Notes under the pieces: generated by a model
What the model saw: only the letters and a program-made list of their open reading frames with translations
The model's database searches: none
What the model was told of the DNA's origin: nothing
Translations under genes and position numbers: made by a program
DNA from: an uncultured Clostridia bacterium
Lineage (GTDB): Bacteria; Bacillota; Clostridia; TANB77; CAG-508
DNA length: 64,000 bases
Direction of reading: 5' to 3'
NCBI GenBank assembly: GCA_948560265.1
Contig: CAOXTD010000002.1
Location: 54,559 to 118,558 of the forward strand
In this document: positions 45,830-57,600 of the stretch, piece after piece
Layout: every line of letters begins with the position of its first letter
Numbering within the stretch: position 1 is the stretch's first letter

Positions 45830-47020
45830 TTAGTTTTTATCTACCAATAAATTTTGCAAGACTATACCTGCACTTCTATTATGAGAAGCTAGGGGATGGA
45901 CATAGAAATTGAATGTTGTACTTATTTGAGCATGTCCTAATCTTGCTGCTACAACTGCTACATCTACATTTTGTGAAATAAGAAGAGTAGCATTTGTATG
46001 CCTGATACCATGAAAATTAATTACAGGTAGTCCAATTCTTTTAATAAATTTACCAAACCATTTACTTACTGTATCTGGGTGCATAGGTTTTCCGTTATCT
46101 TGAACAAATAATCTATTAGAATCGTGCCAGAATTCACCACAAAGTTCTTTTTGATTATCATACCATAACTTATATTCTTCTAACATTTCAACCACTGAAT
46201 CAGGTATAGAAACATTTCTATATGAACTTGATGTTTTCGGTTCTTTTGTATATATACCTTTTTCAGGAAGATATTGGCTTGCTTTATTTATAGCAATTTC
46301 TTTATTCTTGAAATCAATATCATTCCATTCAAGTCCCATTAATTCTCCAAGTCTTGCTCCTGTAAAAACATCTAAAATGATTGCAACTTTATACTTTATT
46401 TCATTTTCTTGAAGTGTATTCAAGTTATTTAAAAGAACTTTACATTGCTCATCATCATAGAATTTACGTTTTGCTCTAGAAGCTCTTGGCGGTTGAACTC
46501 TTTCAGCAGGGTTAAATGGTATTAGTTGCCAATATACAGCTTTGTGTAGCATAGAACTTATTAATCTATGATGTTCTAGAATAGTTTTCTTAGATAATGG
46601 TTTTAAAGTTCTTTCTCCATTATTTTTAGCAAGTCTTCTTATTTGTGTATCCTGTTCTAGCATATCATATAATTTCATAAGATCTGTTGGTTTGATTTTT
46701 TCTAAAGTAAAAGAACCTAAATATGGTAAAATTCGAGTTTCTAGCATTCTTACATATCTTTTATATGTTGAAGGTGCTAATTCTTTTTCACCATAATTTA
46801 TTTGCCATACATGAAAGAATTCTTCAAATGTTATAGGCTTTCCTTCTGGAATAAGTCCATGATTTGCTTCAGTTACAAATTCAGCTAATGCTATTTCTGC
46901 ATCTTTGCGAGAACCATGAATTGTTTTTGTTCTTTTAGCTCTAGAACCATCTAAATTCTTACCAGTTGATACTATTAACCTGTAAGTATTTTCACCTCTT
47001 TTTTCAATACTCCCAGCCAT
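45830..47020 (-). CDS. int: Tyrosine recombinase/integrase of the second element
   Basis: 396 aa from ATG 47020 (AAAGGAGGTG upstream; a GTG four codons earlier is also possible). AP2-like arm domain (GSIEKRGENTYRLIVSTGK), core-binding domain, Arg in FTGARLGELMGL, H-x-x-R in FHGIRHTNATL, His in RLGHAQISTTF and Tyr in NFYVHPL. It is not closely like the integrase at 43929, so a different element is inserted at the same tRNA-derived site. Confidence 0.92.
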   Translation of the reverse strand: MAGSIEKRGENTYRLIVSTGKNLDGSRAKRTKTIHGSRKDAEIALAEFVTEANHGLIPEGKPITFEEFFHVWQINYGEKELAPSTYKRYVRMLETRILPYLGSFTLEKIKPTDLMKLYDMLEQDTQIRRLAKNNGERTLKPLSKKTILEHHRLISSMLHKAVYWQLIPFNPAERVQPPRASRAKRKFYDDEQCKVLLNNLNTLQENEIKYKVAIILDVFTGARLGELMGLEWNDIDFKNKEIAINKASQYLPEKGIYTKEPKTSSSYRNVSIPDSVVEMLEEYKLWYDNQKELCGEFWHDSNRLFVQDNGKPMHPDTVSKWFGKFIKRIGLPVINFHGIRHTNATLLISQNVDVAVVAARLGHAQISTTFNFYVHPLASHNRSAGIVLQNLLVDKN

Positions 47021-47079
47021 TGCCTTTTTCACCTCCTTTCGGCATAACTATGGGTGGGAGAGGATATGTATATATTTAT

Positions 47080-48219
47080 TTAAATATTTTTTTCATCGTA
47101 TGTATCAAATTTATCAATACTTTTCTTCATCCATTCGTTTAATTCACTTTCAGTTGTTTTTCCTTTTTTATATTTTTTTAAGTTTTGTTGAGAAGATTGT
47201 TTCCATTGAGCAAAATATTTTGCTTTTTCGCTATAAGGATTTATTTTTCCTCTTTGAATTTGCATTAATATTCTTTGATATGTCTTCTTGTATAGCTTAT
47301 AAGCTTCTACATCTCCAATACTTTTTTTAAATGTTTCAGCAGCACCTATAACCCTACAAGATTTTTCATCCTTATAATAAACAATATCACAATATATTTC
47401 AGATTCTTTTGATGTAGGAATAAAGTATTTACCACAATTTTGACATTTTTTAATAGTAACATATGTATTCATTGCAATTTCATTTAAAGAAACAAATATC
47501 ATATTAGATAAGTATGATGAGTGATAAATGTGACTTGTTTTATAGCTTAGTTTTCCATCTTTGATACTTTTTCTAATTTTACTTGGATTAGCTAAGTTTG
47601 GACTTAATCCATCTGTTCCATTAACAAATAAGGTATTAAAATATATATTTGTTTGTCTAGTATAATTGTATAAATCATTTCTTAAAGCATATGATAAAAA
47701 CTTAATATGAGATAGTTCGTCCTTATAAGAATCGGAATTATCTAAATTATATACAAAGTTAATACACTCTTTAATTTTCTCTTGTAATTCTATAATCCTT
47801 TCTTTTGATTGCTCAAAAATTTCAGTATAATATTTAAAAAATTCACTAGGAATTTCACAAGATTTTGCTTTAGATATGTTAGTTACATATTCTTTTAATA
47901 GTTCAATTCCATAAAAACCAAAGAAAGTATTATAAGATGTTAGAGAATTTGAAAAGTCAGCATTTAAGAATCTAATTAGAAACATACCATATTTTTCTTC
48001 TAATGGATGAAAATAATCTCTTTTAACTAAAGTACAATTGGTGTTAGGAAATTTATATGTAGTATGTTCTAATAATATTTCTTTATATGTATTATTTATC
48101 TTTTTATTAAATGTTAAATTACAATTCATTAAAGGTGTTACATAGAACTCCTTTTTTTCTTTTTTATTAAACCATATGACAAAACCATTATCAGTTGGTA
48201 TTTCGGGGTTTTTAAACAT
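47080..48219 (-). CDS. Zinc-ribbon hypothetical protein next to the integrase
   Basis: 379 aa. The C-terminal part has CQNCGKYFIPTSKESEIYCD and a further Cys (KSCRV), a likely zinc site, followed by TYQRILMQIQRGKINPYSEK. Proteins of this build (DUF6076-like, from memory) often sit beside integrases of Clostridia. Function unknown. Divergent from the excisionase operon, with a shared control region between them. Confidence 0.55.
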   Translation of the reverse strand: MFKNPEIPTDNGFVIWFNKKEKKEFYVTPLMNCNLTFNKKINNTYKEILLEHTTYKFPNTNCTLVKRDYFHPLEEKYGMFLIRFLNADFSNSLTSYNTFFGFYGIELLKEYVTNISKAKSCEIPSEFFKYYTEIFEQSKERIIELQEKIKECINFVYNLDNSDSYKDELSHIKFLSYALRNDLYNYTRQTNIYFNTLFVNGTDGLSPNLANPSKIRKSIKDGKLSYKTSHIYHSSYLSNMIFVSLNEIAMNTYVTIKKCQNCGKYFIPTSKESEIYCDIVYYKDEKSCRVIGAAETFKKSIGDVEAYKLYKKTYQRILMQIQRGKINPYSEKAKYFAQWKQSSQQNLKKYKKGKTTESELNEWMKKSIDKFDTYDEKNI

Positions 48220-48244
48220 TACTTGTCAACTCCTTAGTATATTC

Positions 48245-48350
48245 TGTGAGAAATTTAAAATATATTTTATGAATTTTCTTGACTTTTAATAAAAAGGTAT
48301 ATATAATGTGAATGTAAAAAATCAAAAACATCTAATGTGAATTTCTCACA
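48245..48350 (+). promoter_or_regulatory. Promoter bracketed by an 11-bp inverted repeat
   Basis: TTGACT (48279-48284) and TATAAT (48302-48307) with a 17-nt spacer form a near-consensus promoter for the operon at 48453. TGTGAGAAATT (48245-48255) and AATTTCTCACA (48340-48350) flank it as perfect inverted repeats, fitting a repressor that bridges or brackets the promoter. Confidence 0.7.
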
Positions 48351-48452
48351 AAACTATTTTACAATAAATAAAATAAAAAATCAATAGATATCATGATTTT
48401 TTACAAAAGTTTTCAATTAAATATGAATTTATAGGAAAGGGGGAATCTATCA

Positions 48453-48647
48453 GTGGTACAGGAAGTAAAAAGGACAACATTAACAATGAAAGAAGCAGCT
48501 GATTATTTAGGAATATCATATTGGCTCATTAATCAATTAGCAAAAAGAAAGCAAATTCCTTGTTCTAAAGTCGGCGGAAAGTATTTATTCAGAGTGAAAG
48601 TATTAGATGAATATCTAACACAAAAAGAAGAAGCATCGGTACAATAG
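48453..48647 (+). CDS. Excisionase/HTH_17-type small protein
   Basis: 64 aa from GTG with AAAGGGGG upstream. TLTMKEAADYLGISYWLINQLAKRK and VGGKYLFRVKVLDEYL match the helix-turn-helix of excisionase-family proteins. First gene of the mobilisation and replication operon of the second element. Confidence 0.75.
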   Translation: MVQEVKRTTLTMKEAADYLGISYWLINQLAKRKQIPCSKVGGKYLFRVKVLDEYLTQKEEASVQ

Positions 48648-48662
48648 GAAGGAGGTAAGAAG

Positions 48663-49160
48663 ATGGTACAAGTCCAGTGGCTAAAAGTTTACACAGATAT
48701 TTTTGATAATGAGAAAATGAAGAAATTACTCAGAAATAGAGATGGGGACACTTATTTTAGAGTATGGATTCAACTTTTAACATTAGCAGCAAAAAGTAAT
48801 CAACATGGAGCTATCTTACTTGGAGAAAATATTCCAATGTCAAAAGAAGATCTGGCTAAGGTTATGCACAAAACTTTGAATAAATTGGAAAAGATTATAC
48901 AAGATTTACACAAACTTGACATGATTATTGTTGAAAAAGATACAATCTGTATAAAAAATTGGGATATGTACCAAAGTGCCGATGAGTTAGAAAAGCTCCG
49001 AGAATCAAACAGAAGAAGACAACAGAAATATAGAGAAAAACAGAAAGATAGTAACGTTATAGTAACATCAAGTAACACTGAAGATAAGAATAGAGAAGAA
49101 AAAAATAAGAATAGACAAGATATAAGTAATTTAGAAAATGAAAGTGGTTTTAAAGAGTAA
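48663..49160 (+). CDS. Phage replisome organiser N-terminal-like protein
   Basis: 165 aa. WLKVYTDIFDNEKMKKLLRN, YFRVWIQLLTLAAKSN and the winged helix LDMIIVEKDTICIKNWDMYQS match the N-terminal domain of phage replisome organisers, which bind the replication origin. The basic Glu/Lys/Arg tail (SNRRRQQKYREKQ) is typical. Partner of the DnaC-like gene downstream. Confidence 0.8.
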   Translation: MVQVQWLKVYTDIFDNEKMKKLLRNRDGDTYFRVWIQLLTLAAKSNQHGAILLGENIPMSKEDLAKVMHKTLNKLEKIIQDLHKLDMIIVEKDTICIKNWDMYQSADELEKLRESNRRRQQKYREKQKDSNVIVTSSNTEDKNREEKNKNRQDISNLENESGFKE

Positions 49161-49206
49161 AGAAGTAATTAATTTGAAAAAGAAAATTAGAATGGAAGGA
49201 GGAAAT

Positions 49207-50019
49207 ATGGTTCAGACAACAACTTTAAATAAAGTAAATTGCAAATTTTGTGGTAAAGAGTTACAACAAAAAGAAGTGGTATTTGAATTAAATAATAGAC
49301 AATTTTCAATAAAAGGACAAGCTGAAAGATGCAATTGTGAAGAGTCTAAAATATACTGGGAAAAGATTGATTATGAAAAAAAGCAAAAAGAAATCAAGGC
49401 AGAAATACAAAGAAAAAACGATGTAATTAATAAATTATACAATAATAGCAAGATGAATATTAGATTAAAATCGTATAGTTTTAATAATTATAAAGTTACT
49501 TCTGAAAATAAAAAAGCTCTTAATAAAGCAAAAGAATATGCAGAAAATTATATTAAAAAAATAGAAAAAGGTAGCTTGTTTATAACAGGTGGAGTTGGAA
49601 CTGGAAAAACACATTTAGCAGCAAGTATTGCTAATGAATTAATAAAAAATGAAATACCAGTTGTATTCGGAACATTAATTAATTTGTTAAATGATATTAA
49701 AGATAGTTATAGTTCAGATGGTGAAAAAGAAGGATATATTATTGAAAGATATTCCAAAGTGAACATGTTAATAATAGATGATTTAGGAAAAGAAAGACCA
49801 AGTGAATGGACACTAGAAAAGTTATTTACAATTATAAATAATCGTTATGAAAATAATTTACCAGTAATAATAACTACAAATTATAATCGAGATAAATTGA
49901 GAGAAAGGCTTTCAAATAATAAAAATTATGAGATTGCAGATTCAATAATTTCAAGATTATACGAGATGTGTAAAGGCATTGCTATTTATGGAAATGATAA
50001 AAGAAAAGAGTTAGTATAA
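49207..50019 (+). CDS. DnaC/IstB-like helicase loader ATPase
   Basis: 270 aa from ATG 49207 (GGAAGGAGG upstream). N-terminal zinc-type Cys (CKFCGKEL, RCNCEESK), Walker A GGVGTGKTH, Walker B MLIIDDLGKER, then sensor and Arg (DSIISRLYEMCKG). Loads replicative helicase on DNA, probably for rolling or theta replication of the excised element. Works with the replisome organiser just upstream. Confidence 0.88.
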   Translation: MVQTTTLNKVNCKFCGKELQQKEVVFELNNRQFSIKGQAERCNCEESKIYWEKIDYEKKQKEIKAEIQRKNDVINKLYNNSKMNIRLKSYSFNNYKVTSENKKALNKAKEYAENYIKKIEKGSLFITGGVGTGKTHLAASIANELIKNEIPVVFGTLINLLNDIKDSYSSDGEKEGYIIERYSKVNMLIIDDLGKERPSEWTLEKLFTIINNRYENNLPVIITTNYNRDKLRERLSNNKNYEIADSIISRLYEMCKGIAIYGNDKRKELV

Positions 50020-50107
50020 GTCTGCAAAACTAAAAATACTAACCCAATATTTATAAATATATTTTAATATAAAAGATAAAAAAAGTAAATAGAAATGACT
50101 AGAAAAG

Positions 50108-50143
50108 TACTTGGATTTTAACAAAAAAAGTCCAAGTATTTTT
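50108..50143 (+). terminator. Intrinsic terminator
   Basis: TACTTGGA pairs with TCCAAGTA, followed by TTTTTC. It ends the replication operon. Confidence 0.75.
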
Positions 50144-50174
50144 CAAAATAGAGAATATATTTAATGAAAATAAG

Positions 50175-50290
50175 TACCAATTTAGGTACATATATTAGTG
50201 AATAATTGTATTAGCAAGCAATGAATTTCGTCAGCTCGAAATTCTATATGGGGAAAATCCCCAATCCCCTTTTTTAATGTGAAAGCGAGG
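50175..50290 (+). other. Candidate oriT of the second element
   Basis: A gene-free stretch before the relaxase with TACC/GGTA (50175-50188), GCAAGCA (50214-50220), GAATTTCG/CGAAATTC (50223-50230, 50237-50244) and GGGG/CCCC (50250-50262). Inverted repeat plus position directly before a MOB-P relaxase suggests oriT. The GCAAGCA also occurs, inverted, beside the hairpin of the first element's candidate oriT. Confidence 0.45.
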
Positions 50291-50301
50291 TGAAATTTAG
50301 A

Positions 50302-51672
50302 ATGGCGACAACGAGTTTATGGAAGGTAGAAAGTAGAATAGATCATGTTGTAGATTATGCTACTGATAAAGATAAAACTAAAAATAAATATTATAATCAA
50401 TTTAATAATTTTTCTAGTGTAAGAGATTTACTTTCGTACGCTACTAATCCAGATAAAACTGAAAAACAATTTTTTACAACAGGAATTAATTGCAAAGTAG
50501 AAGATGCAGTTAAGCAAATGGAACTTGTAAAAACATTATATGGAAAAGAAGATGGAATACTTGCTTTTCATGGTTACCAATCTTTTGATAAAGGAGAAGT
50601 TACTCCAGAAATTGCTCATGAAATAGGAGTTAGACTTGCTGAAGAAATGTGGGGAGATAGATTTCAAGTTGTAGTCTCAACTCATTTAAATACGGATCAT
50701 ATTCATAATCATTTTGTAGTAAATTCAGTTTCATTTAAAGATGGGCTTAAATACTATAGTGATTTAACTAATACAGCTTTACTAAGAAAAACATCAGACG
50801 ATTTATGTGATGAATATGGATTAAGAGTGCTAGAAGAAAAGACATGCAAATCTGGAATTAATTTTGAAAACTTTTATAAAAAATCTATTAGAGAATCGGA
50901 TTATTATAAATTTGCAAAAGAAGATTTAGACTATGCAATAAAACATTCTTATACTCAAAAAGAATTCCATCAGTATTTATCATCAATGGAATATAGTTAT
51001 TATTATAGAGCAAATAAATTATGCATAAGGAGAGAACCGTATAAAAGAAATATCAGAGTTGAAAGAGCTTTTGGAGAAGAATATTCTGTAGAAAATATTA
51101 GACAAAGAATAATAGCAAATGATTTTATTCCAAAAGAGAAAATAATTCCATATAAAAGAACTACTTTAAAGTTCTATGTAAGGAAAAGTGTTTTTAGAAA
51201 GGCATATAAACCTAAAGGAATAATTGCTTTATATTATTACTATAGATTTTTATTGGGATTGCATAAAAGAAATAATGTGCAACATAAACTGACTCCAAAA
51301 ATGAGAGAAGAAGTAAAAAAGATGGATAGGTATTCAGAAAGAATAAGATTCTTGTGTAAATATAAATTAGAAACAATTGATAATGTAGATGAACTGAAAA
51401 CAAAGAAGTTAAGAGAAAAGCAAGATATACTAAATACTAGAAATAGATTATATTATAAAAGAGGCAAAGTAGATAATGAAACAGAGAAAAATGAGATTAC
51501 AAAACAAATAATTGCAGTTACAACTGAGCTAAAAAGGGTAAAAAAGGAAATTAGAATGTGTGATGAAGTTACAGATAGTGTTTCTGGTATGAAGGAACAA
51601 ATAAGAGAAACTGAAGAAAAATCAAGGGAAAAGGAAAAACAAAAGAAGAAAGATAGAAAATATGAAAGATAG
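50302..51672 (+). CDS. Relaxase (MOB-P type) of the mobilisable element
   Basis: 456 aa from ATG 50302 (GCGAGGTG upstream). TTGINCKVEDAVKQM, FHGYQSF and HLNTDHIHNHFVVNSV (H-x-H-N-H metal site) mark the relaxase domain; the rest is basic and helical, with a charged C-terminal coil (from about 400). No type IV channel genes were seen in this element, so it probably uses a helper ICE such as its neighbour. Confidence 0.88.
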   Translation: MATTSLWKVESRIDHVVDYATDKDKTKNKYYNQFNNFSSVRDLLSYATNPDKTEKQFFTTGINCKVEDAVKQMELVKTLYGKEDGILAFHGYQSFDKGEVTPEIAHEIGVRLAEEMWGDRFQVVVSTHLNTDHIHNHFVVNSVSFKDGLKYYSDLTNTALLRKTSDDLCDEYGLRVLEEKTCKSGINFENFYKKSIRESDYYKFAKEDLDYAIKHSYTQKEFHQYLSSMEYSYYYRANKLCIRREPYKRNIRVERAFGEEYSVENIRQRIIANDFIPKEKIIPYKRTTLKFYVRKSVFRKAYKPKGIIALYYYYRFLLGLHKRNNVQHKLTPKMREEVKKMDRYSERIRFLCKYKLETIDNVDELKTKKLREKQDILNTRNRLYYKRGKVDNETEKNEITKQIIAVTTELKRVKKEIRMCDEVTDSVSGMKEQIRETEEKSREKEKQKKKDRKYER

Positions 51673-51677
51673 TAATT

Positions 51678-51722
51678 AAATCTATTTCTCGAAATTTATA
51701 TGTTTTGAGGAATAGATTTTTT
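51678..51722 (+). terminator. Terminator after the relaxase
   Basis: AAATCTATT and AATAGATTT (with extra CTC/GAG pairing) form a long stem, followed by TTTTTTG. Confidence 0.75.
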
Positions 51723-51835
51723 TGTCGAAAAAAGTAGAAATAATTATAAGATTAAATTGTCGAATAATGTTGTGAAATTTATGGTTTTATGATATAAAAT
51801 ATACTAGAGAATTTATATTTAAAAGGAGCAGTATT

Positions 51836-53389
51836 ATGATAAATAACAGAGAAAGAGAAGAACTACATAAAGCAATATGGTCAATAGCAGATGATTTAAG
51901 AGGTTCAGTAGATGGATGGGATTTTAAACAATATATTTTAGGTATAATGTTTTATAGATATATTTCAGAAAATATAACAAATTATATAAATGAGGGAGAA
52001 AGAAAAGCAGGAGATATATCTTTTGATTATGCTAAATTAAAAGATAATGAAGCAGAGACTGAAAGAGATAATCTTGTTAAAGAAAAAGGGTTCTTTATTC
52101 TACCATCAGAATTATTTGCAAATGTAGTAAAAAGAGCAAGAGATGATGAAAATTTAAACGAAACATTAGAAAAGATATTTAATAATATAGAAAATTCCGC
52201 AAAAGGTGCTGAAAGTGAAGATGACTTTTCAGGTCTATTTGACGATATAGATGTAAATAGTAATAAGTTAGGAGCTACAGTTACAAAAAGAAATGAGAAA
52301 CTTGTAAAAATACTAGAAGGAATAGCAAGTATCAATTTAGGAAATTATCAAGATAACCAAATCGATGCATTTGGAGATGCTTATGAATTTTTAATGAGTA
52401 TGTATGCATCGAATGCAGGAAAATCAGGGGGAGAATTTTATACACCACAAGAAGTTAGTGAACTTTTAACTAAACTTGCTATTGTTGGGAAAACATCAGT
52501 AAATAAAGTATATGATCCTGCTTGTGGTTCAGGTTCATTACTATTAAAGTCTGCAAAGATATTAGGAAAAGAAAATGTTAGAAATGGTTTTTATGGACAA
52601 GAGATAAATTTAACTACATATAATCTTTGCAGAATAAATATGTTCTTACATGATATTGGATATGATAAATTTAATATTGCATGTGAAGATACATTAGTTT
52701 CTCCACAACATTGGGACGATGAACCTTTTGAAGTAATAGTTTCAAATCCACCATATTCAATTAAGTGGGCGGGAGATGATAATGCAGTTTTAATAAATGA
52801 CCCGAGATATTCACCAGCAGGTGTACTAGCTCCAAAATCAAAAGCAGATTTTGCATTCATTATGCATTCTCTTTCATGGTTAGCAACAAATGGTACTGCA
52901 TCAATAGTATGTTTTCCTGGTATTCTTTATAGAGGCGGATCAGAACAAAAAATAAGAAAATACTTAATTGATAATAACTTTGTTGATTGTATTATTCAAT
53001 TACCTGATAATTTATTCTTTGGAACAAGTATTGCAACTTGTATAATGGTATTAAAGAAAAGCAAAAAAGATAATAGCACCTTATTTATAGATGCAACAAA
53101 TGAGTGTGTTAAGGTAACAAATAATAATAAATTAACTGATGATAATATAAATAATATTATAGAGATATTTAAAAATAGAGTAGATAAGGAACATATTGCA
53201 AAAATAGTATTGAATGAAGAAATTGCCAAAAATGATTATAATTTATCAGTTGCAACTTATGTAGAAAAAGAAGATACAAGAGAAAAAATCGATATTATTG
53301 AATTAAATAAAGAAATAGATGAAATCGTTGAGAGAGAAAATAAACTTCGTATTGAAATAGCTAAAATAATTGCAGATATAGAGGTGTAA
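51836..53389 (+). CDS. hsdM: Type I restriction-modification methyltransferase subunit
   Basis: 517 aa. N-terminal HsdM domain (LHKAIWSIADDLRGSVDGWDF), SAM motif DPACGSGSLLLKSAKIL and catalytic NPPYSIKW, preceded by GEFYTPQEVSELL. Methylates adenine in the site chosen by HsdS. Its stop is followed after 1 nt by hsdS; hsdR is 10 nt after that, a compact three-gene operon. Complete and intact. Confidence 0.95.
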   Translation: MINNREREELHKAIWSIADDLRGSVDGWDFKQYILGIMFYRYISENITNYINEGERKAGDISFDYAKLKDNEAETERDNLVKEKGFFILPSELFANVVKRARDDENLNETLEKIFNNIENSAKGAESEDDFSGLFDDIDVNSNKLGATVTKRNEKLVKILEGIASINLGNYQDNQIDAFGDAYEFLMSMYASNAGKSGGEFYTPQEVSELLTKLAIVGKTSVNKVYDPACGSGSLLLKSAKILGKENVRNGFYGQEINLTTYNLCRINMFLHDIGYDKFNIACEDTLVSPQHWDDEPFEVIVSNPPYSIKWAGDDNAVLINDPRYSPAGVLAPKSKADFAFIMHSLSWLATNGTASIVCFPGILYRGGSEQKIRKYLIDNNFVDCIIQLPDNLFFGTSIATCIMVLKKSKKDNSTLFIDATNECVKVTNNNKLTDDNINNIIEIFKNRVDKEHIAKIVLNEEIAKNDYNLSVATYVEKEDTREKIDIIELNKEIDEIVERENKLRIEIAKIIADIEV

Positions 53390-53390
53390 A

Positions 53391-54638
<1,248 letters not shown>

Positions 54639-54648
54639 GGGGAAGAAA

Positions 54649-57600
54649 ATGAGTAAATATAATGTAGTAATTGAAACAAGTAATTCTACTGTTGTAGCTG
54701 AATATGAGCCTTTAAAAAGAAAATCGGATAGTTATCAAAGTGAAGCTGCACTTGAAAAAGAATTTATAAGAATGCTAACTGAACAGGGATATGATTATTT
54801 AGAAATTCACGAACAAGATGCTTTAGTTACAAATCTTCGTAAACAATTAGAATTATTAAATGATTATAAATTTACTGAAAGCGAATGGGAAAGATTTTTT
54901 AATAATAACATAGCAAATAATAATGATGGTATTGTAGAAAAAACTAGAAAAATTCAAGAGGATCATATTCAAGTATTAAAAAAAGATGATGGAACAAGTA
55001 AAAACATTTATCTTTTAGATAAAAAGAATATTCATAACAATAGATTACAAGTCATAAATCAGTATGTTGAAAATAATGGGAACTATGATAATAGATATGA
55101 TGTTACTATTCTTGTAAATGGAATTCCCTTAGTTCATGTTGAATTAAAAAGAAGAGGTGTTGCTTTAAAAGAAGCATTCAATCAAATAAATAGATATCAA
55201 AGAGACAGTTTTTGGGCAGGTAGTGGGCTTTATGAATATATACAGATATTTGTTATATCAAATGGAACAAATACAAAATATTATTCTAATACTACAAGAG
55301 AAAGCCATATAAAAGAACAGAGTAAAACTAGAAATAAGAGTAAAAAAACAAGTAATAGTTTTGAATTTACAAGTTATTGGGCAGATGCAAATAATAAAGT
55401 AATAAATGATTTAGTTGATTTTACTAGAACTTTTTTATCAAAACATACTATTTTGAATGTATTAACAAAATATTGTGTATTTACTTCTGAAGAACTTTTA
55501 TTAGTAATGAGACCTTATCAAATTGTCGCAACAGAAAGAATACTTAATAAAATAGAAGTATCTACTAATTATAAAAAAATGGGAACCATTGATGCGGGAG
55601 GATATATTTGGCATACAACAGGGTCTGGTAAAACACTAACATCTTTTAAGACAGCACAACTTGCAACTAATTTAGAATATATTGATAAGGTATTATTTGT
55701 GGTTGATAGAAAAGACTTAGATTATCAGACAATGAAAGAATATGATAGATTTGAGAAAGGTGCAGCTAACGGTAATAGGAGTACAAAAGTACTTCAAAAA
55801 CAATTAGAAGATACAACTTCAAAAATAATTGTTACAACTATTCAAAAATTAAGTGAATTTGTAAAAAGAAATCCAAGTCATCCAGTATTTCAAAAGCATT
55901 TAGTATTGATATTTGACGAATGTCATCGTTCTCAATTTGGTGATATGCACAAAATGATAGTTAAGAACTTTAAAAATTACCATTTATTTGGGTTTACAGG
56001 AACACCTATATTTGCTAAAAATGCCACTAATAAGTCTAATCCTGATTTTTGCACAACTGAGCAGGCTTTTGGAGATAAATTACATACATATACAATAGTT
56101 GATGCTATAAATGATGGAAATGTACTTCCATTTAGAATTGATTATATAAATACAATTAAGAAAAAAGAAGGAATGACAGACAAAGAAGTACAAGCTATAA
56201 ATACTGAAGAAGCTTTATCTTCTTATGAAAGAGTTAGCAATGTAGTAAGTTATATAATTGAACATTTTGATCAAAAAACAAAAAGAAATTCATTTTATGA
56301 TTTAAAAGGACAAAGATTAAATGGCTTCAATTCAATTTTTGCAGTAGCATCAATACCAATGGCAAAGAAATATTATTTAGAATTAAAAAAGCAATTAGAA
56401 GAAAAACATAAGGATTTGACTATTGCAACGATATATTCTTTTGCAGCAAATGAAGAAGATACTACTGATGGAATATTAGATGATGAGGGATTTGAAACAG
56501 AATTATTAGACCAAAGTTCAAGAGAGTTTTTAGATTTTGCAATAGATGAATATAATAAAAAATTTAAAACAAACTTTTCGTCAGAGGGTAATGGTTTTCA
56601 AGATTATTATAAAGACTTATCAGATAGAGTTAAGAAGAGAGAAGTTGATTTGCTTATAGTTGTAAATATGTTTTTAACAGGTTTTGATGCTACAACATTA
56701 AATACATTATGGGTAGATAAAAACTTAAAACAACATGGACTAATACAAGCATATTCAAGAACTAATCGTATCTTAAACTCAGTAAAATCTTATGGCAATA
56801 TAGTTTGTTTTAGAGATTTACAAGAACAAACAAATGATGCAATTGCATTATTTGGAGATAAGGATGCATCAGGAATAGTTTTATTAAAATCTTATGAAGA
56901 TTATTATTACGGGTATGAAGATGATAAAGGTAAAAAACAAAAAGGATATGAAGAAAGAATAGCAGAGTTACTTCAAAAATATCCATTAGGAGAACAAATA
57001 GTAGGAGAACAAGCTCAAAAAGACTTTATTGTTTCTATGGGAAATATTTTAAGACTTAAAAATATATTATCTTCATTTGATAGATTTGAAGGAAATGAAA
57101 TACTTTCTGAAAGAGATTTCCAAGACTACATAGGAACTTATACGGATTTATATGAAGAATTTAAATCCAGAAAAGATAATGGAGAAGTAGAAAGTATAAA
57201 AGATGATGTAGTATTTGAGATGGAACTTGTAAAACAAGTAGAAGTAAATATTGATTATATATTGATGTTAGTTGCAAAATATCATCAATCAAATTGCACA
57301 GATAAAGAAATATTAGGTTCAATTGATAAAGCAATAAAATCAAGTTTAGCACTTCGTTCTAAAAAAGAACTTATTGAAACATTTATATCAAAAATAAATA
57401 CAAATACAGATGTAATGAGTGATTGGACTAAATTTGTTAAAGAACAAGAAGAAATTGACCTAAGAAATTTAATTGAAGAAGAAAACTTGAATGATGAAGA
57501 AACAAGAAAATTTATAGATAATGCATTTAGAGATGGACAAGTTAAAACAACAGGGACAGATATTGAAAAAATATTACCACCAATGAGAAGATTCGGCGGA

